This document shows, one piece after another, positions 18,236 through 27,467 of a stretch of 64,000 nt of DNA. Made by a program: the position numbers and the translations under genes. Under the pieces are notes generated by a model. It did not search any database and was not told the origin of the DNA. It was given only the letters and a program-made list of their open reading frames with translations. Each line of letters opens with the position of its first letter. The stretch's first letter is position 1. This DNA comes from Micromonospora foliorum (GTDB lineage: Bacteria > Actinomycetota > Actinomycetes > Mycobacteriales > Micromonosporaceae), in assembly GCF_022229015.1 (NCBI RefSeq), contig NZ_JAKKFF010000328.1, positions 1 through 64,000 on the forward strand, written 5' to 3'.

Positions 18236-18339
18236 CTGCGACCGCCCCCTTCTGCTCGGAAAAGTATGTCAATGCGGGGTTCCGACCTTCAACTTCCGAA
18301 TTGCGGCGTTGAGGGGGTTACGCTCTCGGCGCGGAGGCG

Positions 18340-19497
18340 CTACGCGGCGAGCGACGCCAGGCTCTCGGCCCGACTGGTGTCCTCCCAGGTGAACGTGGGC
18401 AACTGCCGACCAAAGTGCCCGTACGCCGACGTCGCGCGATAGACCGGGCGGAGCAGGTCGAGGTCCCGGATGATGGCCGCCGGGCGCAGGTCGAACACCT
18501 CCGCCACGGCCTTCTCGATCCGCTCCGGCGCGACGGTCTCGGTGCCGAACGTCTCGATCGACAGGCTCACCGGCTCGGCGACGCCGATCGCGTACGCCAC
18601 CTGGGTCTCGCACGTCCGCGCCAGGCCGGCCGCCACGATGGTCTTCGCCACCCACCGCATCGCGTACGCCGCCGAGCGGTCCACCTTGGACGGGTCCTTG
18701 CCGGAGAACGCGCCGCCACCGTGGCGGGCGTACCCGCCGTAGGTGTCGACGATGATCTTCCGGCCGGTCAGTCCCGCGTCACCCATCGGGCCACCGATCT
18801 CGAATCGCCCGGTGGGGTTGACCAGCAACCGGAGGTTGTCCACGTCGAGGTCGAGCGGTTCCAGTTCCGGCAGCACCACGTTGTCCCGGACGTCCGGGGT
18901 CAGCATCGACTCCAGCGAGATGTCGGCGGCGTGCTGAGCGGACACCACCACGGTGTCGACCCGCACCGGACGCCTGCCGTCGTACTCGATGGTGACCTGG
19001 GTCTTACCGTCCGGCCGCAGGTACGGCAGCAGGCCGTCCTTGCGCACGGCGGTGAGCCGGCGGGACATCCGGTGGGCCAGCGCGATCGGCAGTGGCATCA
19101 GCTCCGGCGTCTGATCACACGCGAAGCCGAACATCATTCCCTGGTCGCCCGCGCCTTGCGCGGCGCCCGCCTGGTCGACACCGAGGGCGATGTCGCGCGA
19201 CTGCGCGCCGATCGACACGCTGACGCCGCAGGACGCTCCGTCGAAACCCTTGTGCGACGAGTCGTACCCGATGCCCAAAATCGTCTCCCGGACGATCGTC
19301 GGGATGTCGGTGTAGGCGCTGGTGGTCACCTCGCCGGCGACGTGCACCTGACCTGTGGTGATGAGCGTTTCGACGGCGACCCGGCTGTGCGGGTCCGCGG
19401 CCAGCAGCGCGTCGAGAATGCCGTCGCTGATCTGGTCGGCGATCTTGTCGGGGTGACCCTCGGTCACCGATTCGGACGTGAAGAGGTGGCGTCCCAT
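18340..19497 (-). CDS. metK: S-adenosylmethionine synthetase
   Basis: A 385-residue complete enzyme with all classic motifs: [14 protein letters not shown] at the N-terminus, [10 protein letters not shown], and the phosphate-binding [19 protein letters not shown]. It makes SAM from methionine and ATP. The position between the NRPS and the cyclase-family gene in one minus-strand run suggests a cluster-borne copy that supplies the four SAM-dependent methyltransferases in this window. I cannot tell whether it is the only metK in the genome. Confidence 0.93.
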   Translation of the reverse strand: MGRHLFTSESVTEGHPDKIADQISDGILDALLAADPHSRVAVETLITTGQVHVAGEVTTSAYTDIPTIVRETILGIGYDSSHKGFDGASCGVSVSIGAQSRDIALGVDQAGAAQGAGDQGMMFGFACDQTPELMPLPIALAHRMSRRLTAVRKDGLLPYLRPDGKTQVTIEYDGRRPVRVDTVVVSAQHAADISLESMLTPDVRDNVVLPELEPLDLDVDNLRLLVNPTGRFEIGGPMGDAGLTGRKIIVDTYGGYARHGGGAFSGKDPSKVDRSAAYAMRWVAKTIVAAGLARTCETQVAYAIGVAEPVSLSIETFGTETVAPERIEKAVAEVFDLRPAAIIRDLDLLRPVYRATSAYGHFGRQLPTFTWEDTSRAESLASLAA

Positions 19498-19523
19498 GGC
19501 TTCCCCGTTTCAGGGTGGTCGGA

Positions 19524-20462
19524 TCACTTGATGGCGAGCGGATTGATCGGCGAACCGACAGCTCGGGTGATCTTGAGCGGCGGCGCCGCGAAGAAGAACT
19601 CCCACACCCCGTCGGCCCGGCAGTCCTCGGTCAGCTCCTCGAAGTCGAGGATCTCGCCGAGCGTCAGGCCCATGTCCCGGATCAGCACCATGTGCACGGC
19701 CAGGAAGGCGCCCGGGTCCTCGCCCGGCAACGCCTCGACCGCCCAGTTGTCCGCGCAGACCGCCGCGACGTCGCGGTCCCGCAGCCACTGGCAGCTGGCC
19801 AACCCCAGACCGGGTTCCCCGGCCATGAATCCGGCGTCCTGCCCCTGCTCGACGAACTTGCGCCGCCAACCGGTACGGACCAGCAGGATGTCTCCCGGAC
19901 CGACGTCCACGCCGCCCTGCCGGGTGATGGCCGCGTCCAGATCGGCGGGGGTGATGACGTCGCCGACCTCCAGCCACGGCACGCCGCGCACCGCGGGGAT
20001 GTCGAGCAGCACACCCCGACCCGCGATCCCCTTGCCCTGCCGGTCGATTCCGCAGCGGGCGGCGCCCTTGACGGTCAGCTCGTCGGCGGGAAACCCGTTG
20101 TAGAACTGGCCGTCGTAGAAGACGTGGGCCAGCGCGTCCCACTGCGACGAGGCCTGGATCGGCATGAACAGGAAGTCGTCGGCGTACCGGAAGCCACCGG
20201 GAAACAGCTGCTCCGCGCCGGTCTCCGACATCAGGTGTACGGGGTTGCTACGGAAGCGGCCGTTCTGCGGCCCCTTGTCGTCCAGGTTGATCCCCAGGTC
20301 GAAGGTCCGTCCCGCGCGAATCAGTCGGCCGGCCGCGACCAGCCGCTCCGGTGTGATGAGGTTGATGGTGCCGCGCTCGTCGTCCGGGCCCCAGCGACCC
20401 CAGTTGCGCAGCCGCTCCCCCACCGCCCGGAAGTCGTCGACCCGGGGTTCGGTGTGGGTCAC
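19524..20462 (-). CDS. Cyclase-family (kynurenine formamidase-like) protein
   Basis: A 312-residue member of the metal-dependent cyclase/hydrolase superfamily (PF04199 type). The metal-site region reads SSQWDALAHVFYDG, the variant of HxGTHxDxxxH found in one subfamily, and the C-terminal half has the AVCADNWAVEALPG and LAVHMVLIRDMG blocks. GTG 20462 overlaps the stop of the epoxide hydrolase (GTGA), so it is translationally coupled. It may hydrolyse an amide or ester, or assist ring closure; the substrate is unknown. Longer open frames into the epoxide hydrolase gene are antisense or shifted artefacts. Confidence 0.75.
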   Translation of the reverse strand: MTHTEPRVDDFRAVGERLRNWGRWGPDDERGTINLITPERLVAAGRLIRAGRTFDLGINLDDKGPQNGRFRSNPVHLMSETGAEQLFPGGFRYADDFLFMPIQASSQWDALAHVFYDGQFYNGFPADELTVKGAARCGIDRQGKGIAGRGVLLDIPAVRGVPWLEVGDVITPADLDAAITRQGGVDVGPGDILLVRTGWRRKFVEQGQDAGFMAGEPGLGLASCQWLRDRDVAAVCADNWAVEALPGEDPGAFLAVHMVLIRDMGLTLGEILDFEELTEDCRADGVWEFFFAAPPLKITRAVGSPINPLAIK

Positions 20463-21613
20463 GAGCCGGCCCGCACGACGCGGGCGAACTTCCGCACGTC
20501 GCCGACGAACAGGTCGGGCTCCTCCAGGGCCGCGAAGTGGCCACCGCGGTCGAACTCTGACCAGTGCCGCAGGGTCGGGAAGTCGCGCTCGACGAACCGG
20601 CGGATCGGCAGGAACACACCCTGCGGGAACACCGCGACGCCGAGCGGCTGCCGGATCGGGGCGTACCGCACGGTGGGGTTCGAGATCGGCAGGTAGTCGA
20701 CGGTCTCGTAGTAGAACTGCGCCGACGAGCCGGCGGTGCCGGTGAACCAGAAAATCGAGACGATGGCCAGGATCCGGTCCCGTTCGACCGCGTCCTCGGG
20801 CACCTTGCCGGCGTCGGCCCAGTCCTTGAACTTCTCCACGATCCAGGCGAGCTGGCCGACCGGCGAGTCGCTCAGCGCGTACGCGATGGTGTGCGGCCGG
20901 GTCGCCTGCAGCTTCATCGAACCGGCCAGCACGTCGAGGAAGCGCTGCGAGCGGGCCAGGCGCCGCCGATCCTCGTCGTCGAGCACGTCCGAGCCGTCCG
21001 CCGCCGGCGTGGTCACCAACGTGTTCAGGTGCAGACCCACGACGTGCTCCGCGTCGATCTGGGCCAACGCGTACGAGATGCCGGCGCCGAAGTCGCCGCC
21101 CTGCGCGATATAGCGGTCGTAGCCGAGCCGGCTCATCAGCTCCGCCCAGGCCTTGGCGACCGTGAGGTTGTTCCAGCCGGGCGCCGGCATCGGCCCGGAG
21201 AACCCGAATCCCGGCATCGACGGGATCACCAGATGGAAGGCGTCGGCCGCGTCCCCGCCGTGCGCGACGGGGTCGGTCAGCGGGCCGATCACGTCGAGGA
21301 ACTCGGTCACCGAGCCGGGCCAGCCGTGCGTGATGATCATCGGAGTGGCGTTCGGCTCCGGTGAGCGTACGTGCAGGAAGTGCACGGGCGCGCCGTTGAT
21401 GGTGGTGACGAACTGTGGCACCTCGTTGATGCGCCGCTCCATCGCGCGCCAGTCGAACCCGTCGCACCAGTAGTCCACGAGTTCGCGTAGGTAGTCGGCG
21501 GGCACGCCCCGGTCCCAGCCGGCGTCGAAGAGCACGGGCCAGCGGGTTTCCCGCAGGCGGCGGCGGAGATCGTCCACGTCCTCCTGAAGAATGTCCACCC
21601 GGAACCGTTCCAT
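20459..21613 (-). CDS. Epoxide hydrolase, alpha/beta fold (SgcF/NcsF-like), copy 1
   Basis: A 384-residue epoxide hydrolase with the N-terminal cap region typical of the microsomal-type family, oxyanion motif HGWPG (96-100), nucleophile D174 in GGDFGAGIS and catalytic H359 in DRGGHFAALEEP. In nine-membered enediyne pathways SgcF, NcsF2 and KedF open an epoxide on the core to a vicinal diol that later receives the aryl or aminoacyl units. ATG 21613 follows AAGGGG; longer N-terminal extensions have no support. It is the first gene of the minus-strand operon reaching to 11,099. Confidence 0.88.
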   Translation of the reverse strand: MERFRVDILQEDVDDLRRRLRETRWPVLFDAGWDRGVPADYLRELVDYWCDGFDWRAMERRINEVPQFVTTINGAPVHFLHVRSPEPNATPMIITHGWPGSVTEFLDVIGPLTDPVAHGGDAADAFHLVIPSMPGFGFSGPMPAPGWNNLTVAKAWAELMSRLGYDRYIAQGGDFGAGISYALAQIDAEHVVGLHLNTLVTTPAADGSDVLDDEDRRRLARSQRFLDVLAGSMKLQATRPHTIAYALSDSPVGQLAWIVEKFKDWADAGKVPEDAVERDRILAIVSIFWFTGTAGSSAQFYYETVDYLPISNPTVRYAPIRQPLGVAVFPQGVFLPIRRFVERDFPTLRHWSEFDRGGHFAALEEPDLFVGDVRKFARVVRAGS

Positions 21614-21688
21614 GTCGGAAACCCCTTCGACGACGGGCGCAGCCAAGTCCGCTACGACGGAAGTCAATATCACCTGTCCGAACCGGAA

Positions 21689-21712
21689 CGGCGCACCTTC
21701 CATATTGCGCCG
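21689..21712. promoter_or_regulatory. Inverted repeat in divergent promoter region
   Basis: CGGCGCA-N10-TGCGCCG is a perfect 7-bp inverted repeat inside the 237-nt gap between the divergent epoxide hydrolase and oxidase operons. It is a candidate operator for coordinated control of both. Confidence 0.4.
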
Positions 21713-21850
21713 CTTCGGCTCTTGCCCCGGCCGGGAGCAGCGCACTCCGGAAGATGCGCGGCGGCAGCGGTGGTGCAAGGGTCAGTTGGGCGTCCGCCGT
21801 CAGTTCCGACGCGCAATTCACGGACTCCCCAACCCTTTCGAGGAGGATCG

Positions 21851-23032
21851 ATGTCGATCACCGACGCTCCGCCCCGCGCCGACCTCGTCCGCGCGGCCGC
21901 GGAGCTGGTGCCGTTACTGGCCCGGCACGCCCAGTGGAGCGAGGACAATCGCCGACTGCACGACGAGGTCGTGGAGGCGCTGAGTGACGCGGGCATCCTG
22001 CGGATGCGGGTGCCCGAGAGGTTCGGCGGCTACGAGTCCGACACTCGCGCCGTCGTCGAGGTCATCGCCGAACTGGCCCGCGGTGACGGCTCAGCCGCCT
22101 GGACCGTGGCGGTCTGGCACATCAGCAGCTGGGTCACCGGCCTCTTCCCGGACTCGGTGCGGGAGGAGGTCTTCGCCGACCCGTCGGTCCGGATCAGCGG
22201 CATCCTCAGCCCGACCGCGATGGCCGTCCCGACCGAGGGCGGCTACCTGCTCAACGGCAAGTGGTCGTTCAACACCGGCGCGACGCAGAGCCAGTGGAAC
22301 ACCAACGCCGCCGTTCGGCCCACCCCCGACGGGGGCTACGAACCGATCATGACCCTGGTCCCGATGGCCGACCTGCAGGTCATCGACGACTGGCACACGT
22401 CGGGCCTGCGCGGCTCCGGCAGCGTCTCGACGGTCGCCGACGGCGTGTTCGTGCCCGAGGAGCGCGTCATGTCGATGGTCCCGATCATCATGGGTCAGCA
22501 CCCGCTGCAGCAGGACCCGAACACCACCATGTGGGGTGGCCCGTTCATGCCGGTGGCCTGCGCGACCGTCGGCGCGACCGCGCTGGGCCTGGCCCGCGCC
22601 GCCAAGGAGGCGTTCTTCGAGCGGCTCCCCGGCCGAAAGATCACCTATACCGACTATCCCGACCAGAGCCAGGCGCCGCTGACCCACCTCCAGGTGGCCG
22701 AGGCCGAAATCAAGATCGACCAAGCCGAGTTCCACGAGTACCGGGCCGCCGACCGGGTGGACCGCAAGGGCAAGTCGGGCGAGGAGTGGACGCTCGAGGA
22801 GCGCGCCAAGGCGCGCCTCGACCTCGGTGCCGCCTGCCAGGCGGCCAAGGACGCCGTCGACGTGCTCCGCACGGCGAGCGGAGGATCGTCGGTCTACCAG
22901 CATGTGCCGATCCAGCGGATCCAGCGCGACGTGCAGACGTTGAACCTGCACGCGATCATGCACCCCAACACCAACCTCGAACTGTACGGCCGGATTCTGT
23001 GCGGAATGGGGCCAAACACGCAGTACCTGTAA
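21851..23032 (+). CDS. Acyl-CoA-dehydrogenase-fold flavin monooxygenase, copy 1
   Basis: A 393-residue protein of the HsaA-like branch of the acyl-CoA dehydrogenase superfamily (GILRMRVPERFGGYE; GDGSAAWTVAVWHISSW; GLRGSGSVSTVADGVFVPEE). Members are reduced-flavin monooxygenases, often phenol or polyketide hydroxylases, needing a separate reductase. ATG 21851 follows AGGAGG. Codon 22 is TTA (21914-21916), rare in such genomes and read by the bldA tRNA, so expression may be developmentally gated. A terminator follows, so the PCP gene downstream probably has its own promoter. Confidence 0.8.
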   Translation: MSITDAPPRADLVRAAAELVPLLARHAQWSEDNRRLHDEVVEALSDAGILRMRVPERFGGYESDTRAVVEVIAELARGDGSAAWTVAVWHISSWVTGLFPDSVREEVFADPSVRISGILSPTAMAVPTEGGYLLNGKWSFNTGATQSQWNTNAAVRPTPDGGYEPIMTLVPMADLQVIDDWHTSGLRGSGSVSTVADGVFVPEERVMSMVPIIMGQHPLQQDPNTTMWGGPFMPVACATVGATALGLARAAKEAFFERLPGRKITYTDYPDQSQAPLTHLQVAEAEIKIDQAEFHEYRAADRVDRKGKSGEEWTLEERAKARLDLGAACQAAKDAVDVLRTASGGSSVYQHVPIQRIQRDVQTLNLHAIMHPNTNLELYGRILCGMGPNTQYL

Positions 23033-23046
23033 CAGGGGCACCGGCG

Positions 23047-23092
23047 CGGCCGGGCTCGGATGCGGCAATCGCTCCGGGCCCGGCCGTCCTTT
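23047..23092 (+). terminator. Rho-independent terminator with T-run
   Basis: A 13-bp stem CGGCCGGGCTCGG / CCGGGCCCGGCCG with one G-T pair, followed by TCCTTTT. It starts 15 nt after the oxidase stop codon. Confidence 0.8.
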
Positions 23093-23240
23093 TGTCTGGG
23101 CTCATTCGAATGCGCCCGACGATAGCGCAATAGCGAAGAACACATTCGGCGATATCACCGACATCATATGCGGTGAGGGTCGCCGAATTCGCCGGCCGAC
23201 CCGTGCGGCAACCATCAGCTCTTATCTCGGGAGGATTCCC

Positions 23241-23510
23241 ATGCCGATCGACCCACCCGGCACGCTGACCGTCACCGATATCGAAAAGCAGGTCGAATCC
23301 ATCTGGCGGGACGTTCTCAACGTACCCGCCGGCCGGACCGACGGAACGTTCTTCGAGCTGAACGGGCAGTCCATCTCCGCCGTGCGGATCGTCGCCCGCG
23401 TACAGGAGGAGATCGGCGTCCAGATGGACCTCGGTGACCTCTTCGAAGACCCGAACCTGGCCACTTTCACGCGCGACATCGTCGCGAAGGCCGAAGTCCG
23501 AGGAAGGTAG
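23241..23510 (+). CDS. Free-standing peptidyl/acyl carrier protein
   Basis: An 89-residue carrier protein of four-helix form; the phosphopantetheine site is S44 in FFELNGQSISAVRI. ATG 23241 follows GGGAGG. It resembles the discrete PCP SgcC2, which carries beta-tyrosine in C-1027. Because the NRPS here already has a fused PCP, this one may carry the substrate for the phytanoyl-type dioxygenase that starts 7 nt later, or accept the aryl acid from the AMP ligase. Which acyl group it holds cannot be read from sequence. Confidence 0.85.
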   Translation: MPIDPPGTLTVTDIEKQVESIWRDVLNVPAGRTDGTFFELNGQSISAVRIVARVQEEIGVQMDLGDLFEDPNLATFTRDIVAKAEVRGR

Positions 23511-23517
23511 TCCGACC

Positions 23518-24390
23518 ATGGTGGAGTTCGTCCGGGTGACGTCCGATGCCCCCCTCGACGACGTGGTCACCGTGCTGGAGCGCGACGGCTGCATCATCAT
23601 CGAGAACTTCGTCGACCAGGCCACGCTCGACGGCCTCTGGGAAGACCTGGGCCCCCTGCTCGACGGCACGCGCTACAGCAAGAGCGGGTACGACGGTCAC
23701 CTGACCCGACGGGTCTCGTCGCTGTTCCGGCGTACCAGCCATCTGACCCCGATCTTCCTGCACCCGCTGTATCTGGGCGCGGCGCGGCAGATCATGGAGA
23801 AGCCGGTGCACATGTGGGTCGGTCAGGCCCGCATCGAGATGACGCCCAACATCCAGATCAGCGCGACCCAGGCCATCCAGATCGACCCGGGGCAGGGGCG
23901 TCAGCCTTTGCACCGCGACGACTCGCTGCACCTGCGTCGACACCCGGGCCCGACGACGCGGGTGCAGTTGATGCTCGCGCTGAGCGAGTTCACCCAGGAG
24001 AACGGCGCCACCCTCGTGATCCCGGGCAGCCATCACTGGGACGACGAGCGTGCCCCGCGCTACAACGAGGCGATCCCGGCCGCGATGCCCGCCGGGTCGG
24101 CGCTGCTCTGGCTGGGCGGCGTCTACCACGGCGGCGGCGGCAACGTCTCCACCGAGCCGCGGACCAGCCTCACCGTCTCCTACGACCTCGGCAACCTGCG
24201 GCAGGAGGAGAACCAGTTCCTGGCGGTGCCGCGCGACGTCGTCCTCACGCTCCCCGAGGAGGTCCAGCGCCTGCTCGGCTACGACCGTTGCCCGCCGGGC
24301 GTGGGCTGGTACGAGATGGAGGACCCCCACATCCTGCTCACCGACCCGGACGCCGACCCGGCGGTGCTCGAGAGCCCCGCCCGGACCTGA
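23518..24390 (+). CDS. Phytanoyl-CoA-dioxygenase-like Fe(II)/2-oxoglutarate oxygenase
   Basis: A 290-residue member of the PhyH family. The iron triad is visible as HRD in QPLHRDDSLH and a distal His in VYHGGGGN, with the 2-oxoglutarate arginine in RTSLTVSYD. ATG 23518 lies 7 nt after the carrier-protein stop. PhyH enzymes in natural-product pathways hydroxylate or halogenate carrier-bound or free acids. The Asp of the HxD motif is present, which favours hydroxylation over chlorination. The adjacent PCP is its likely substrate carrier. Confidence 0.82.
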   Translation: MVEFVRVTSDAPLDDVVTVLERDGCIIIENFVDQATLDGLWEDLGPLLDGTRYSKSGYDGHLTRRVSSLFRRTSHLTPIFLHPLYLGAARQIMEKPVHMWVGQARIEMTPNIQISATQAIQIDPGQGRQPLHRDDSLHLRRHPGPTTRVQLMLALSEFTQENGATLVIPGSHHWDDERAPRYNEAIPAAMPAGSALLWLGGVYHGGGGNVSTEPRTSLTVSYDLGNLRQEENQFLAVPRDVVLTLPEEVQRLLGYDRCPPGVGWYEMEDPHILLTDPDADPAVLESPART

Positions 24391-24414
24391 GCGCGTCCGA
24401 CGTGGTGGACGAAG

Positions 24415-24447
24415 CGGCCGCCCCGCCCGCTGTCGGTGGGGCGGCCG
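24415..24447 (+). terminator. Hairpin terminator
   Basis: A 10-bp perfect stem CGGCCGCCCC / GGGGCGGCCG with a 13-nt loop, followed by TCCTGTT. It starts 25 nt after the dioxygenase stop. Confidence 0.65.
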
Positions 24448-24532
24448 TCCTGTTCGCACGATCAGAGATGCGTCCACCGGCCGGCGGATGTGAGGGTCTG
24501 ATGGTCGTCGCCCAGCGGAGGGACCCACCCAC

Positions 24533-26023
24533 ATGACCGACATCCTGCCCGACGACCCGCGCTACGCCGCACTCGTCGAGGGATACAACCACCGCTTCAC
24601 CGGCCGCCCCGACTACGTCCGTCAGGTCCGCACCACCAGCGAGGTCGCCGCCGCCGTGCGGGAGGCCGTCGACTCGGGACGGCGGGTGGCCGTGCGCAGC
24701 GGCGGCCACTGCTTCGAGGACTTCTTCGCCAACCCCGAGATCCAGGTTTTGATCGACCTTGCGCCGATGAGCGCGGTGTCCTACGACGCGCAGCGGCGGG
24801 CCATCATGGTCGAGGCCGGCATCACCCTCGGGGCGCTCTACCCGATCCTGTACGACACCTGGGGCGTCACGATTCCCGGCGGCACCTGCTTCGAGGTCGG
24901 CGTCGGCGGCCACATCACCGGCGGCGGCTACGGTCACCTGTCCCGCCGCGACGGACTGGTCGTCGACCACCTGTACGCGGTGGAGGTGGTCGTCGTCGAC
25001 GAGTCGGGCACCGTCGACGTGGTGGTCGCCACCCGGGAGCCCGACGACCCGCACCACGACCTGTGGTGGGCGACCGCGGGCGGCGGTGGCGGCAGCTTCG
25101 GCGTGGTCACCCGGTTCTGGCTGCGCAGCCCGGGAGTCGACTCCGACGACCCGTCGCGTCTGCTGCCCACGGCGCCCCGCCGGATCCGCCGCTGCGACGT
25201 GCTGTGGTCGTGGGACGGGATGACCGAGGACGCGCTGACCCGACTGATCGCGAACTACTGCGGCTGGCTGGAGCGGCACAGCGCCGTCGACGCACCGGAG
25301 ATCCAACTGTGGAGCAACCTCATCGTCATGCACCGCTCGGCCGGCATCGTGGCGCTCACCGCGGTGGTCGACGACGCGGTCGAGGGTGCCGCCCAGATGC
25401 TCGACAACCAGCTCGCGGCGATCGGGGACGGCACCGGGTTGACCCCCCGGTCGGTCGACCGGGACGTGGTCGACTGGATGGCGACCTGGATGCCCTCGTA
25501 CAGCTGGCCCAGCGACCCGAAGGGGCGCTACAAGAACAAGGCCGGCTATCTGCGCCGGGGCTACACCGACAAGCAACTGGCCACGATCTTCCGCTACCTG
25601 GCCGACCCGGAGTACGCCAACCCGGCGGCCGGCATCGTGCTCACCGCGTTCGGCGGACAGGTCAACGCGGTGCCATCGGACGCCACCGCCGCGGCACAGC
25701 GGGACAGCGTGGTGAAGGCGTCGTACAGCGCGGGCGCCTGGCAGTCACCCGACGACGACGCCGTCAACACCGCCTGGGTCCGCGCGTTCTACCGGGACGT
25801 CTACGCCGAGAGCGGCGGTGTCCCGGTGTCCGGCGACGTCAGTGACGGCTCCTACATCAGCTACCCCGACGTCGACCTGGCCGATCCGGAGTGGAACACC
25901 TCCGGCGTGCCCTGGCACACCCTCTACTTCAAGGACAACTATCCCCGCCTCCAGCGGGTCAAGCGCCGTTACGACCCCCGGGACGTCTTCCGGCACGGTC
26001 TGTCGGTGCGGCTGCCCGATTGA
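24533..26023 (+). CDS. Berberine-bridge-like FAD oxidase with His and Cys flavin sites
   Basis: A 496-residue FAD-linked oxidase (PCMH FAD-binding domain, then substrate domain and C-terminal BBE segment YFKDNYPRLQRVKRRYDP). H59 in RSGGHC and C119 in GGTCFEVGVGGH match the two residues that attach FAD covalently in bicovalent members, which gives a high redox potential. Such enzymes oxidise phenols, alcohols or amines and can drive oxidative cyclisations. There is no signal peptide. The gene at 26051 encodes a divergent relative, so the two may act in sequence. Confidence 0.83.
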   Translation: MTDILPDDPRYAALVEGYNHRFTGRPDYVRQVRTTSEVAAAVREAVDSGRRVAVRSGGHCFEDFFANPEIQVLIDLAPMSAVSYDAQRRAIMVEAGITLGALYPILYDTWGVTIPGGTCFEVGVGGHITGGGYGHLSRRDGLVVDHLYAVEVVVVDESGTVDVVVATREPDDPHHDLWWATAGGGGGSFGVVTRFWLRSPGVDSDDPSRLLPTAPRRIRRCDVLWSWDGMTEDALTRLIANYCGWLERHSAVDAPEIQLWSNLIVMHRSAGIVALTAVVDDAVEGAAQMLDNQLAAIGDGTGLTPRSVDRDVVDWMATWMPSYSWPSDPKGRYKNKAGYLRRGYTDKQLATIFRYLADPEYANPAAGIVLTAFGGQVNAVPSDATAAAQRDSVVKASYSAGAWQSPDDDAVNTAWVRAFYRDVYAESGGVPVSGDVSDGSYISYPDVDLADPEWNTSGVPWHTLYFKDNYPRLQRVKRRYDPRDVFRHGLSVRLPD

Positions 26024-26050
26024 GCGGTCCACACCACCCAGGGAGCCACG

Positions 26051-27397
26051 ATGGCAGGCGAGGTGTACTTCCCCCACGATCCGGCCTACGAGCACGCCAC
26101 GACTGTGTTCAATCTGCACGGAGCACCGCGGCCGGCCGCGGCGCGTACCGTGCGCACCCTCGCTGAGCTGCGGGACGTGCTCGCGTACGCCCGGACGACG
26201 TGCATGCCGGTGCGGGTGCACAGCACCGGCCACGGCGCCGCGGCGGCGCGGGAGATGAGCGGGTCGGTGCTGGTGCGTACCGAGATGGACGGTGGGGTGC
26301 AGATCGACCCGGTGCGCCGTACCGCGTTGATTCCCGCCGGCACCCGCTGGGGCGCCGTCGTCGACGCGGCGGCACCGTACGAACTGGCCGCGCCGCACGG
26401 CTCGTCGGCAGATGTCGGCGCGGTCGGCTACCTGCTGCGCGGAGGCGTCAGTGTCTACGGGCGGCTGGTCGGGCTCGCGGCCAACAGTGTGACGGCCCTC
26501 GACCTGGTCACCGCCGACGGTGAGCTGCACCGCGTCGACGCCGACCACGACCCGGAGCTGTTCTGGGCCCTGCGGGGCGGCGGCGGTGGGTTCGGGGTGG
26601 TCGTCGCGGTCGAGATACGGCTGTTCCCGGCCCGGCCGGTGGTCACCGGTTCGGCGTACTGGCCGGTGGTGCACGCGGCGGAGCTGCTGAGGCGGTGGAC
26701 CCGCTGGGCCGCGACCGCGCCGTGGGAGGTCACCAGCGCGTTCCAGGTGCTCAACCTGCCGGACGTACCCATGGTGCCGGTCGAGCTGAGGAGCGGAACG
26801 ATGATCGGGGTGGCGGCGACCGAGGTGCGAGCCGACGACGCGCCGAGCGGGCTGACCGAGCTGCTTGACGAGCTGCGCGCGGTGGCCGCCCCGGTGGTCG
26901 AGTCGTGGCTGCCGTGTACGCCGGCCGAGGTGGTCCGCGCCCAGCTCGGGCCGGACGAGCCGGTGCCGATCGTCGGCGACCATCTGCTGCTCGCGGACCT
27001 CGACGAGCGGGCGTCGGCCGCCTTCCTGGCGGCGACTGGCTCGGGATCGCCGCTGATCACGGCGGAGCTGCGCCAGCTCGGTGGGGCGTTGGCAGTGCCG
27101 GACCCGCGGGGTGGGGCGCTCGACCACTACGACGCCCGCTACTCGTACCTGGGCAACGCGATCCCGGACGGCCCCGAGGCCACCGCGACGATCGAAAAAC
27201 ACTGCGCCGTCGTCCGGGCGGCGCTGGCGCCCTGGGACACCGGTCGCACCGCGCCGACGTTCGTGGAGAGCTGGCAGCAGCCGCAACGGCACCTCGACCC
27301 GGAGCAGATCGACCGGGCGGACCGCGTCCGCACCCGCGTCGATCCCACCGGCCTGTTCCGCCTCGACGCCAGCCCCGGTACGACGATGCTGCGCTAG
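26051..27397 (+). CDS. Berberine-bridge-like FAD oxidase, monocovalent type
   Basis: A 448-residue FAD-linked oxidase. H61 (HSTGHG) is the expected histidyl-flavin site, but the cysteine position reads GSSADVG, so only one covalent bond is possible. The FAD-binding RGGGGGFGVV is intact, and the C-terminal BBE segment is short (RVRTRVDPTGLFR). It starts 27 nt after the first oxidase with CAGGGAG as ribosome site. Both lie in one plus-strand operon ending in a strong terminator. Substrate unknown. Confidence 0.8.
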   Translation: MAGEVYFPHDPAYEHATTVFNLHGAPRPAAARTVRTLAELRDVLAYARTTCMPVRVHSTGHGAAAAREMSGSVLVRTEMDGGVQIDPVRRTALIPAGTRWGAVVDAAAPYELAAPHGSSADVGAVGYLLRGGVSVYGRLVGLAANSVTALDLVTADGELHRVDADHDPELFWALRGGGGGFGVVVAVEIRLFPARPVVTGSAYWPVVHAAELLRRWTRWAATAPWEVTSAFQVLNLPDVPMVPVELRSGTMIGVAATEVRADDAPSGLTELLDELRAVAAPVVESWLPCTPAEVVRAQLGPDEPVPIVGDHLLLADLDERASAAFLAATGSGSPLITAELRQLGGALAVPDPRGGALDHYDARYSYLGNAIPDGPEATATIEKHCAVVRAALAPWDTGRTAPTFVESWQQPQRHLDPEQIDRADRVRTRVDPTGLFRLDASPGTTMLR

Positions 27398-27409
27398 GCG
27401 GCGGACGGA

Positions 27410-27449
27410 CCAACGGCGGTCGCCCGGGGGGATGGGCGGCCGCCGTTGG
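27410..27449. terminator. Strong bidirectional terminator
   Basis: A 16-bp stem CCAACGGCGGTCGCCC / GGGCGGCCGCCGTTGG (one G-T pair) and an 8-nt loop between the convergent oxidase and MFS genes. Confidence 0.85.
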
Positions 27450-27467
27450 CGTATCGGGGTGTCCGGC

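Noticed and set aside
15476-18442. Long plus-strand open frame of 988 codons
   Set aside because: It is antisense to the NRPS gene, rich in Arg/Gly/Asp/His repeats of the kind produced by GC-rich third-position bias, with no domain.
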